Shown here: in pieces, positions 1 to 7,800 of the stretch | Layout: each line of letters begins with the position of its first letter | How positions within the stretch are numbered: position 1 is the stretch's first letter | Assembly: GCF_002161675.1 (NCBI RefSeq) | Contig: NZ_NFIH01000001.1 | Span: 62,001 to 126,000 of the forward strand | Reading direction: 5' to 3' | DNA from: Pseudoflavonifractor sp. An44 | GTDB lineage: Bacteria > Bacillota > Clostridia > Oscillospirales > Oscillospiraceae | DNA length: 64,000 bases | The notes under the pieces: model-generated | What the model was told of the DNA's origin: nothing | Database searches by the model: none | The model's input: only the letters and a program-made list of their open reading frames with translations | Program-made: the position numbers and the translations under genes

Positions 1-559
1 GGGCAGGAAAACCGGAAAGTTCTTTCCTTGTAAGCAGGCCCAGATCCAGCATCCGTTGCCCTTCGGTGTGATCCTTTGTGATCCGGTCAAGCTGGTGGTT
101 GCTGAACTGATAAGCGCGGCTGTCGCCAACGTTTAAGACGGCGCATTCCGCTCCGCAGACAACCAACAAAACAAGTGTAGCTCCCATGCCCTTCCATTCT
201 GGTTGCCTGCGGCTCATCTCGCAGACGGTGTTGTTGATGTCGGCAATAAGCTGTTGAAGATAGCTTACAGCAGCTTTGATCGAGCTGTATTGCTGGAGCT
301 CTTTGTGCGCAAGGGCAAGTTTCTCAACACAAATTCGGCTGGCAACTTCTCCGGCGTTGTGACCACCCATGCCGTCGCTGACGGCAAAAAGCTGCACCTT
401 TGATGCAGGAGCGACGCTGGAAAAATAGCAGTGGCGATATGTCAGCTGTGTTTGCAGCTCTGAAGTCAGATAAACGCCGTTGAAAAGAAAATTGTCTTCT
501 TGGTTGAGTCGCTTGCCGATATGTGTCAGGCAAGCAGCGGCAATGGTATCATTGTTCAT
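1..559 (-). CDS. PP2C-family Ser/Thr protein phosphatase (partial, C terminus beyond window)
   Basis: Translation leftward from the ATG at 559 gives 186 residues with PP2C hallmarks: the metal-binding VSDGMGGHNAGEVAS segment near residue 57, GMGATLVLLVV near 120, NVGDSRAY near 140 and KDHT near 160. The reading frame is still open at base 1, so the C-terminal metal-binding part is missing. PP2C enzymes remove phosphate from Ser/Thr residues using two metal ions. The start overlaps the end of the upstream DUF4176 gene by 11 bases, so the two are probably translationally coupled at the 3' end of the type VII operon. Because EssC in the same operon has an FHA phospho-threonine reader, I infer that this phosphatase counteracts a kinase acting on the secretion machine. 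No kinase is visible in the window. Confidence 0.9.
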   Translation of the reverse strand, partial: MNNDTIAAACLTHIGKRLNQEDNFLFNGVYLTSELQTQLTYRHCYFSSVAPASKVQLFAVSDGMGGHNAGEVASRICVEKLALAHKELQQYSSIKAAVSYLQQLIADINNTVCEMSRRQPEWKGMGATLVLLVVCGAECAVLNVGDSRAYQFSNHQLDRITKDHTEGQRMLDLGLLTRKELSGFPA

Positions 560-821
560 ATAATTTTGTGAGCTTGTCCAGAAATTCGGTCCGTTCAATA
601 TCTTCATACCCTCGGAAAACAATTTCTTTGATGTCTTCATGATTGAACAAGTATTGGAATTGATCCCCGATATGTCCTTCTGGATATAAAATTCCAAGAT
701 AATTGTATTCTTTTCCGTCTCCGCTGGCATCGCTTTGCATAATGCCGTTGATCATCAATCGTTTTTCTCCGTCTTTCAGGCGCACAATGGAGCCGATAGG
801 CAATAAATCCCTGATTTTCAT
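549..821 (-). CDS. DUF4176-family small protein (effector partner, copy 1)
   Basis: A 90-residue protein opening with MKIRDLLPIGSIVRLKDGEK, the typical DUF4176 start, followed by a segment around GILYPEGHIGD and a short acidic C terminus. DUF4176 proteins are found beside LXG/WXG-type effectors in Firmicutes type VII loci and are suspected to be effector-specific partners or chaperones. This copy lies 13 bases downstream of the 380-residue effector candidate and overlaps the PP2C start. It resembles the second DUF4176 copy at 2016-2288 in its first 25 residues and in the YPEG and LFNH segments, so the effector/DUF4176 pair has been duplicated. Its biochemical role is not shown by the sequence. 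Confidence 0.8.
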   Translation of the reverse strand: MKIRDLLPIGSIVRLKDGEKRLMINGIMQSDASGDGKEYNYLGILYPEGHIGDQFQYLFNHEDIKEIVFRGYEDIERTEFLDKLTKLYEQ

Positions 822-834
822 AATAATTCCTCCG

Positions 835-1977
835 CTATGTGAATGAGAGTTTTCCGAACCAACTTCCTATTGATTCCGAAACATTTTGTGCAGCATTGCT
901 GACAGCATTTCCAATGGCTTCGCCGGTATCCAGAATCGTGTCAGAGATCCATTCCGTGGTTGTTTTTCCGGTCAGGGCCTTGACGCCTGCATTGATACCA
1001 GCGACAACAGCGCCGCTGGCGGCCACAACGACGATGCCGGGAGCAGCCACCGTGCCGAAAGCCGCTGTGACAGCCGCACCCACAACAATGCCGGCGCCAT
1101 AGGTCAATGCAGTGTCGACCGCGGTTTCCGTGATGGTTTCCGCAACGACTCTGCCGTCAGACATCGTTCCGTTTGAATTGGCCTGCTCATCCTTGTTGCT
1201 GAACCAATTCAGCACACCGTTTACAGCAACCGCACCCCAGGATGCAACCGCTTTTCCAACACCGTTGGCACCCTTGAAATTATTGATGATATTTTTGAAC
1301 TGTGCGTTAAAGGGGGAGGTCTTATTGGTAAGGTTGTTTGCAAAACGGGTGAATGGATTTTTTGCCGAGGATGCTCTGCCCAGAGCCTTTAATCCTGTGA
1401 TATTTTTAGCCCACCAGCACATTGCGGTTTTGGTTCCCACCGCATTACCGATTTTTTTGTAGTTATTGTATGTCTTGGCGGCTCCGGACAAAAACTGGTA
1501 GGTATCCACGCCGGCCTTGGCAAAATCCCGCCAGCTTTTTCCGTTTTTTAGATCACTGATTAAATTGTAAATAGTTCCGATATATCCCGCCCCGGAAAGA
1601 AGCTGCTTCCAGCCGAATTCAGACCAGAATTCATCGGTGAAGGTCTGGAGCTGTCCGCCTGGACCCACAATCTTATTCACACCGGGGAGAGGAATGGGGG
1701 AGACAAAAAGGCTATTGTACTCGTCCAGTTTGATATATTTATCATGTGTTTCGTTGATGAACTGCTGATAGGCGTCCAATGCTCTGGAATAATCTTCGAG
1801 TTTCCGGGCGATCTGCGTGGCGGTGTTGTTTATATTCGATTGAAAACGAACATCCCAGTCAAGCTGGCGAACAGTACTTTGAAGATCAGATTGAATGGAA
1901 TCTACGGCGGATGATACTGCTTTACATCTGCTGCTGATTTGGTTCAGGCCGGAAAACTCAACGTAAATTCTAGGCAT
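835..1977 (-). CDS. WXG-type type VII effector candidate with glycine-rich membrane segment
   Basis: A 380-residue protein. The first ~95 residues form a helical WXG100/LXG-like secretion domain with an RQLDWDVRF segment near residue 40, closely matching the N terminus of the neighbouring 395-residue protein. The middle part is variable. Residues ~290-335 are a long Gly/Ala/Val stretch (YGAGIVVGAAVTAAFG, then VVAASGAVVAGINAG) resembling the glycine-zipper membrane segments of pore-forming type VII toxins. No enzymatic motif is seen. The start is supported by an AAGGAAG site upstream of the ATG. It lies in the type VII operon directly before a DUF4176 gene. Membrane disruption is my inference; it could also be a structural secreted protein. 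Confidence 0.75.
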   Translation of the reverse strand: MPRIYVEFSGLNQISSRCKAVSSAVDSIQSDLQSTVRQLDWDVRFQSNINNTATQIARKLEDYSRALDAYQQFINETHDKYIKLDEYNSLFVSPIPLPGVNKIVGPGGQLQTFTDEFWSEFGWKQLLSGAGYIGTIYNLISDLKNGKSWRDFAKAGVDTYQFLSGAAKTYNNYKKIGNAVGTKTAMCWWAKNITGLKALGRASSAKNPFTRFANNLTNKTSPFNAQFKNIINNFKGANGVGKAVASWGAVAVNGVLNWFSNKDEQANSNGTMSDGRVVAETITETAVDTALTYGAGIVVGAAVTAAFGTVAAPGIVVVAASGAVVAGINAGVKALTGKTTTEWISDTILDTGEAIGNAVSNAAQNVSESIGSWFGKLSFT

Positions 1978-2015
1978 TTTCCCATCACTTCCTTCCGGGT
2001 GAAGTGTTTTCCAAA

Positions 2016-2288
2016 TTACGGATTGCGTTGGGTATACAAAATATCGAGGGCCTTTAGGAAAATATCCCGTTCGGGGTTGGTATACCCCGTAAAAATAACA
2101 TCATTTATGTTGGTGTGATTAAACAGAAAGTTGTTATCCGATCCCACATAGCCTTCCGGATAGGGAACACCCAGGTAATCATAGACCTTGTTTTCCTCCG
2201 GCTTGACCTGCATAATGCCGATGATCATTAGTTTTTTGGTTGCGTCTTTCAGCAGCACAACGCTTCCAACAGGTAATAAATCTTTCAT
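2016..2288 (-). CDS. DUF4176-family small protein (effector partner, copy 2)
   Basis: A 90-residue paralogue of the protein at 549-821, starting MKDLLPVGSVVLLKDATKKL and containing GVPYPEGYVG and LFNHTN segments. It begins 16 bases after the stop of the 395-residue effector candidate and is followed closely by the second effector gene, giving the repeating order effector-DUF4176-effector-DUF4176. As with copy 1, a partner or chaperone role for the upstream WXG-type protein is inferred from family context only. Confidence 0.8.
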   Translation of the reverse strand: MKDLLPVGSVVLLKDATKKLMIIGIMQVKPEENKVYDYLGVPYPEGYVGSDNNFLFNHTNINDVIFTGYTNPERDIFLKALDILYTQRNP

Positions 2289-2304
2289 GTTTCCTCCCAG
2301 AGTT

Positions 2305-3492
2305 TTATGTGGTCAGTTCGACCCACCAGTTTCCAATGGCTTGCCCACATTCACGCGCCAGAATCTTGTATCCTTCGGCGGCTTTTTCATAATAGGTCAT
2401 ATCGGCGTTTCCGCTTCCGCCGGTTGCACTGTCGATGGCACCAAAAATCAGATCATCCAGGCCAAGAGTCAGGCTGTGACTGATCCCGTATATACCGGCC
2501 ATTGAAATATCAATTCCGGTGGCTCCGGTGTCACCCAGATCCCATGTCCCATCTGCATAATACTTTTTGTGGCTTCGAAAACCTTGCGCGATTGAGCGGA
2601 ATGCAGATTCACCGATGGCGGTATATACATTCATTACGCTCCAGGGCCCGGCCTTGATGTCTGCCAGACTTTTAATATCGCCGATGTGTTTAAGTTCGTA
2701 TCCGGAATCGATGATCGACACAATATCCTTGCCACAATCTATATAATCGGCGACAATGCTTTGCCACTGCTTAGTGTCCAATCCATTGCTTGCAGATAAA
2801 ATCGAGGCAGTTAAACCCATGAATCCGCCTGACAGACCAAGAATTTTAACGTTTTTCTTTGCAATGTCGCCAAAGAATCCGGTCTTCAGGCCACTATATG
2901 TATCCGCAAAATAACCATACAGGCCTTCCCACACATTGACGCTGGAATCGGCCAGATCAAACCAGTCGCTTGCACCGGTGATCCCTTTTTTATCACCGGT
3001 GAAGAAATCTTTGAAGCTTTCAAAATAGGAGATCACGTCTTTTAAAGCTCCTGCTTCCTTAACATTTCCCCATTTATCGTAACTCTTCAGAATTGCTTTT
3101 AACGTTTCGTGAAAATCCTCATCCATTTGATCTTTCCAATCAGCAGACGGGCATCCTCCAGGGCCAAGAGGGGTGAGAGCAGCATAGTTGATTTTCCCCA
3201 GAGAAACCAGATCTCCGAGAGAGTTGCCTTTGTACGCATCCAGTTTGGCGTACGCATTGTGTGTTTCTTCGAGAAAGCTCTGGCAGGCGTTCAGAGCTCT
3301 TGCGTATTGTTCCAGCTTTTTTGAAATCTGACTTGCCGTATTGTTAATGTTGGATTCAAAGCGGACATCCCAGTCAAGCTGTTGAATGGTATGCTGAAAA
3401 TCCGAGCGAATCGTATCGACTCTTGACGATATGTCTTTACAGCGATTTCCCGCCTGCTTCAAACCAGAAAATTCAACGTAAACGCGAGGCAT
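2305..3492 (-). CDS. WXG-type type VII effector candidate (paralogue 2)
   Basis: A 395-residue protein whose first ~95 residues (MPRVYVEFSGLKQAGNRCKD, then QLDWDVRFESNINNTASQIS) are strongly similar to the 380-residue neighbour, marking a shared secretion domain. The rest differs: there is a hydrophobic stretch with LGLSGGFMGLTASILSAS near residue 225 and a glycine-containing tail (LTLGLDDLIFGAIDSATGG) near 350. Shared head and divergent tail is the usual layout of polymorphic type VII effectors. No catalytic signature is recognised, so a toxin activity is not established. The gene follows the WXG100 genes after a strong hairpin and precedes its DUF4176 partner. Confidence 0.72.
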   Translation of the reverse strand: MPRVYVEFSGLKQAGNRCKDISSRVDTIRSDFQHTIQQLDWDVRFESNINNTASQISKKLEQYARALNACQSFLEETHNAYAKLDAYKGNSLGDLVSLGKINYAALTPLGPGGCPSADWKDQMDEDFHETLKAILKSYDKWGNVKEAGALKDVISYFESFKDFFTGDKKGITGASDWFDLADSSVNVWEGLYGYFADTYSGLKTGFFGDIAKKNVKILGLSGGFMGLTASILSASNGLDTKQWQSIVADYIDCGKDIVSIIDSGYELKHIGDIKSLADIKAGPWSVMNVYTAIGESAFRSIAQGFRSHKKYYADGTWDLGDTGATGIDISMAGIYGISHSLTLGLDDLIFGAIDSATGGSGNADMTYYEKAAEGYKILARECGQAIGNWWVELTT

Positions 3493-3518
3493 GTTTTTGC
3501 AACCGCCTTTCCATCAGT

Positions 3519-3555
3519 GCCCCCGGCAAGACACTGCATGTGCCTTGCCGGGGGC
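3519..3555 (-). terminator. Strong intercistronic hairpin without U tract
   Basis: A perfect 12-bp inverted repeat (GCCCCCGGCAAG at 3519-3530 and its complement at 3544-3555) with a 13-base loop lies between the last WXG100 gene and the first effector. On the minus strand no run of T follows. It is therefore more likely a partial terminator or an mRNA-stabilising 3' end for the WXG100 messages than a complete terminator. Confidence 0.6.
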
Positions 3556-3574
3556 AAACGAATTATGATAAAGC

Positions 3575-3880
3575 TCAGAAAATCTTGCCCTGTTCCTGAG
3601 CTCTTTGAGTGCCTTCCAGTTCAGCTGCCTCATAGCTTTCGGCGGCTTCGGTGAGAAATGTGCTGTATGCTTTGATGTCCTTTACGATGGTATCGAATGT
3701 GCTCTGCATGCTGGCAAACTGCTTTTTTTCTGTTTCAATCGTGACGCCCTTCATGCGGTTTGCAGTGGTGGTAACCTCCTGGAGCATTTCTGCATACAGA
3801 GATTGGATGGTGACGGATGCGTTTTCCAGGGTCTTTGCCTTGTCGCGCATAACCGAAGAATCAACAACTACCTGTGCCAT
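3575..3880 (-). CDS. WXG100-like (EsxA/ESAT-6 family) secreted protein
   Basis: A 101-residue all-helical protein. The hairpin turn reads MKG in place of WXG near residue 44, with heptad-like hydrophobics on both sides and a C-terminal tail (ELEGTQRAQEQGKIF). Size and architecture fit the WXG100 family, small helical hairpin dimers exported by EssC. The ATG is preceded by AAAGGAG. It is one of three tandem, non-identical WXG100-like genes. The tandem set may supply obligate substrates or heterodimer partners. Loss of the Trp in the turn makes the family call moderate on motif alone but strong by context. Confidence 0.78.
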   Translation of the reverse strand: MAQVVVDSSVMRDKAKTLENASVTIQSLYAEMLQEVTTTANRMKGVTIETEKKQFASMQSTFDTIVKDIKAYSTFLTEAAESYEAAELEGTQRAQEQGKIF

Positions 3881-3910
3881 GATGTTTCTCCTTTCAATAC
3901 AATGGGTTCT

Positions 3911-4222
3911 TTATTGCCCAACGCTGAGGCTGCTGGCTTTGCTCTTAATGTCGTCTTCCGTGGATTTTATCTTTTTGGCGTATTCGCGGAGAAACTGAAC
4001 ATAGTTTTTCAAAGCCTTTTCAGCGGCGGTGAAGTCGTTCTTATAGCCTTCGATTCTCTGATTGAAGGTATCGCTTGCTTCGCCTTTGTAGGTTACGCGG
4101 AGATCAGACACAGCAGTGTATATACTGGTGTATGCCTTTGTGAATTCGCCGGTTTTGGATTCGATCTTGGTTGCAGAGGTTTCCAGTTCTTCCGGGGTAA
4201 CGTCAAAAGTGGTGCTTGGCAT
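3911..4222 (-). CDS. WXG100-like (EsxA/ESAT-6 family) secreted protein
   Basis: A 103-residue helical hairpin protein with TYKGEASDTFNQRI near residue 48, where YKG replaces WXG and the flanking ASDTF pattern matches WXG100 proteins. It has no signal peptide. An AAAGGAG ribosome site precedes the ATG. It lies 30 bases upstream of the previous WXG100-like gene and downstream of a third, all in the EssC operon. It is predicted to be exported by the type VII machine as a dimer. Confidence 0.82.
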   Translation of the reverse strand: MPSTTFDVTPEELETSATKIESKTGEFTKAYTSIYTAVSDLRVTYKGEASDTFNQRIEGYKNDFTAAEKALKNYVQFLREYAKKIKSTEDDIKSKASSLSVGQ

Positions 4223-4258
4223 GATAGTTCTCCTTTCAATTTGTGGTTTGATGAATAC

Positions 4259-4561
4259 TTAATGCCCGGGTTTCAGCGCAGCTGCACGTTCTTCGGCTTG
4301 ACGATCTTCGCACTGAATCCTGTCGGCACAGTATTTGATTGTGGATGCCAGATTGGCCATTTGGGATCTTGTACGATTCATTTCACCGCGCAGCGTTCGG
4401 AGCTTGGCTAAAAAAGCTTCGGATGCCTGACCTTTCCACACAGAACGGCAATCCTGTTCCAGCTGTTCCAGCAGCTTGATCTGTGCGGAAAGCCGGGAGG
4501 CGTCTTCCGCAATGGAATTAGCCTGCGAAATGACCTTGGAATAGTTGATGCGGTATTTCAT
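4259..4561 (-). CDS. WXG100-family secreted protein with intact WxG turn
   Basis: A 100-residue protein starting MKYRINYSKVISQANSIAED, with a VWKGQASEAF turn near residue 42, the canonical WXG100 motif. The ATG at 4561 is chosen over a longer in-frame start because an AAAGGAGGT site lies just upstream and because the longer version would overlap the YukD-like gene. It is the member of the three tandem WXG100 genes with the best-preserved motif and probably a main EssC substrate. Confidence 0.85.
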   Translation of the reverse strand: MKYRINYSKVISQANSIAEDASRLSAQIKLLEQLEQDCRSVWKGQASEAFLAKLRTLRGEMNRTRSQMANLASTIKYCADRIQCEDRQAEERAAALKPGH

Positions 4562-4578
4562 GGAGTACCTCCTTTCGA

Positions 4579-4827
4579 CTAGAGCATCAGCAGCTTGGCA
4601 CCTTCGGAGATACCAAGTTGGGCAAAGCTGCATTCCAGGCGCAGGGCCTTGTTGTCGCTTGTGTCGAATAACATCACATCGTTGTTGGTGGTGGAAATCC
4701 CATATTCTGAACTGAGTATCTTTACGATAAGATTCTGAATATTTTGAACAGGCATATTATTTGGAACGATGAAATCGTAGGTGTTGTCCAGAGCGGGGAT
4801 TCTCACTGTGATCGATATTTTTTCCAT
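4579..4827 (-). CDS. YukD/EsaB-like ubiquitin-fold protein of type VII secretion
   Basis: An 82-residue protein (MEKISITVRIPALDNTYDF to the C-terminal GISEGAKLLML) with the length and alternating strand pattern of the YukD/EsaB ubiquitin-like family, small cytosolic components or regulators of Firmicutes type VII systems. The ATG at 4827 is preferred to the in-frame GTG at 4839 because AGGTGGTGAG lies at normal spacing before the ATG. The gene starts just after the overlapping end of essC, so the two are coupled. There is no C-terminal Gly-Gly, so conjugation like eukaryotic ubiquitin is not suggested. Confidence 0.8.
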   Translation of the reverse strand: MEKISITVRIPALDNTYDFIVPNNMPVQNIQNLIVKILSSEYGISTTNNDVMLFDTSDNKALRLECSFAQLGISEGAKLLML

Positions 4828-4832
4828 GAATC

Positions 4833-7800
4833 TCACCACCTTATTTCGGTACTTTTCCCATTCAGGCAGAAATAACAGGCATTGGGTTTTACATCCTGCA
4901 CAAGGGGGAGCGTTTCGATCTTGTCAGAGGCTTTTCTATAACAGTTGGGACAGAGCAGATAACTTTCAGCGTTTACGATCAGAGACATGAAGAGCCAGTC
5001 ATTGTTTTTGTCGCCATTCACATCAAAGCCGCAGACAAAATAGATCTGATACCTCGGATCATCCATGTACTGGAAGATTTTTCGCATAAAAGCGGCTTGT
5101 TCATTGGAGATCATGCTGAAAAAGCTGTTGAACTCGGAAACAATAACGAACAATCGTTCATGCTGTTTTTCGGGATCTTCCAATCGGGCGTTCAGGTCCG
5201 GCTTCAGGTCCTCCATGAATTCCTCAAAAGCGGAGCAACCGTTGATATAGCGACAGGATGGGAAGTTATCGATAATATCTCTGCATGTGCCGATCTCATC
5301 ATCAATGAATACAACTTTTCGGTCGCTGTATGCAAAGATGCGCTCCAGAAGATTTTTATAGAACTCCCTTAGATCATGCGAGCCATTGGCGCAGACACAG
5401 ATTTTGGAATTCTGAGAAAGTGTTATTCCGTAGCTCAGCGCCCCGGGTTTGGAGGTCCCAAGAATCAAATTGTGTGTATCGTCATAAATGGATTCAGGCG
5501 GATTGCTTTGCGGATTCCTCTGCAAAGTAATGGAGGAAGAATTTACCGTGGAAACAGAGCCTTCGCCAGAGCTTTCGTCAGAACCGGTCAACAGGATCGG
5601 CGTGCAGCCCTGCCAATGCTCTCGAAGGGCCCGATATTTATCGTTTATTTTTGCGATCCGATCCGATTCGTTTTCGCCGTCAAAAGCAATTGCGGTCTGG
5701 AATTCAATGACCTCTCTGTTTATTACGGTGATGCCGCGTCCGTTGATCTCCTCCGGAATGATTGGCGGGCGCATATTCAGGATATCGAGGTAATTGCCGG
5801 GATCGTTCATCTTCAGGGTGAAGTAGGTGGCAATATGCTCGGTTACCTTGTAATAAATGGAGTTTCGGGTGTTTCCGGTGATTACAAAATAAACGCCGAA
5901 GGTTTTTCCCGCACTGATGATGTCGATGAAGGCGTCAGAAACATCCATGTATTTGTCCCGGAAAGAGGCAAAGTTATCAATGAGTACCACAATGGCAGGC
6001 AATGGATTGGAGCAAACAGCCCGATAGTCGGCAAAGGTCCCGCAATTATAGTCGGCAAAGAGGCGCTTGCGCTCGTCAATTATGCCCTGAAGCACGGATG
6101 CAAGTTCATAGAGCTTTTCCTCTTCGTCGGCAAAGACAACTCCGCCGGTGTGCGGCAGATCCGACAGATAGCCCAGGTTTCGGCCGCCGAAATCCATGGC
6201 ATAGAGGTTTAATTCGGCCGGAGAATAGCCGTATTCACACACCATCGAATAGACCAGTGTTTGCAGAAATGTGGTCTTTCCGGTACCACTTGCTCCGTAA
6301 AGCCCGATATGACCCGTTTTGGCAAGATCCACTACAAGAGGCCGCTGGTCCTGGATCCGAACAAAATCCGCAAGACCGATCGTCGCGGAGCATAGCCCTT
6401 TGGCTCCTTTTTCAAGAGAACTCAGGAGAACTTTTTCGGGCAGTACATCCAACCACAACGGTTTGGCAGAAAGATTCTGCTTCTGACCAAGAGCAACGAT
6501 CTCGGCCACAATAGCCTCCAGCTGCGTTTTGTCGGATTTGCCGTTTGAGAGCTCGACTTTGGCACTGTGTATTGGATTGGCGGTGTTGTCGGTCATCTGC
6601 ACCGTGATTTCTTCATCAGGCATGTAGGTTTTCGTTGGAACATAGTCGGCTCCGCTGTAACCGGATTGAATGCACTCGTAAATCTCATCATAACCAACCT
6701 GCAAATACAGACGACCAGGGTTTTTGATCATGGCAGCGTCAGGCTTGTTTATCATATCAACGCTGTCCTGTTTATCTGCGACTTTCAGGCAAACTCTGAA
6801 GCGAGAATTACTCATAATCTGAGGATCAACAATACCACTTGGCTTTTGCGTCGCAAGTATCAGATGGATTCCGAGACTACGTCCGACCTGAGCAACATTG
6901 ATGAGCTGAGCGAGGAAATCTGGTTGCTGTGTCTTTAATTGTGCAAATTCGTCAATAATAATGACGAGATGCGGTAGTGGTGTGTCAAGGCGGCCTCCTT
7001 TGTAATATTTGTGGTAGGAGTTGATGTCCAGCTTATCAACACCAAGTGCTGCTGCGGCTTCATTAAAAATACGCTGGCGTGATTTTATCTCTGCTTCCAA
7101 GGAAACCAACGCACGGTATAGAATGTTTCCTGACAAATTAGAAATTGTTGCTGACAGGTGCGGAAGTGCCGGAGCAAAAGGTTTGGCCATAAACGGTCTT
7201 GCCATATCGCCACCTTTGAAGTCTACCAAAACGAAAGCAATTTCTTTCGGACTATAGTTGATTGCCAGTGACAGGATAAATGCCTGCAAAAATTCACTCT
7301 TACCGGAACCGGTAGTACCAGCAACAAGGCCGTGACAGCCATGATATGCTTCATGCAGATCCAGGCTAAATACTTCACCGCCTGCCATAACACCTATTGG
7401 CGCAGCCAACGATTTTGCTGAATTGTTGTTGTCCCAATGACTTTCAATGCAAAGCTCCCTAACATTGCCTGCCTTGTACATTTGTAAGAACGAAATTCGA
7501 TCAACGATGCCCAGAGAGCGAGAATCTCTTTTTATCGGCAATCGAGATAGCTCTTTAGCAAAAGAACGAATGTGACTCGTTTCTATGTTATCAAGAGCAA
7601 ACGGGATAAACCGGTTAGCATTTTTGTTCTTTATGTAGTATCCAGTGCGAGTATCATCGCTTTGAATAATAGTTTTGCAGGATTTAGGTAGCTTTGTTAT
7701 GTCGCCGTATGCAAAAATGGTAGTAATGCCGACTTGGTTGTCAGTATCATTGATATATCTAAGCAAAGCTTCTTTCTCAATTAAATTTTGCGCTGTAACG

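Noticed and set aside
3605-4411. 268-residue plus-strand open frame across the WXG100 genes
   Set aside because: Crosses three well-supported minus-strand genes with their own ribosome sites.
5376-6212. 278-residue plus-strand open frame inside essC
   Set aside because: Opposite to a conserved ATPase domain; no recognisable protein features.
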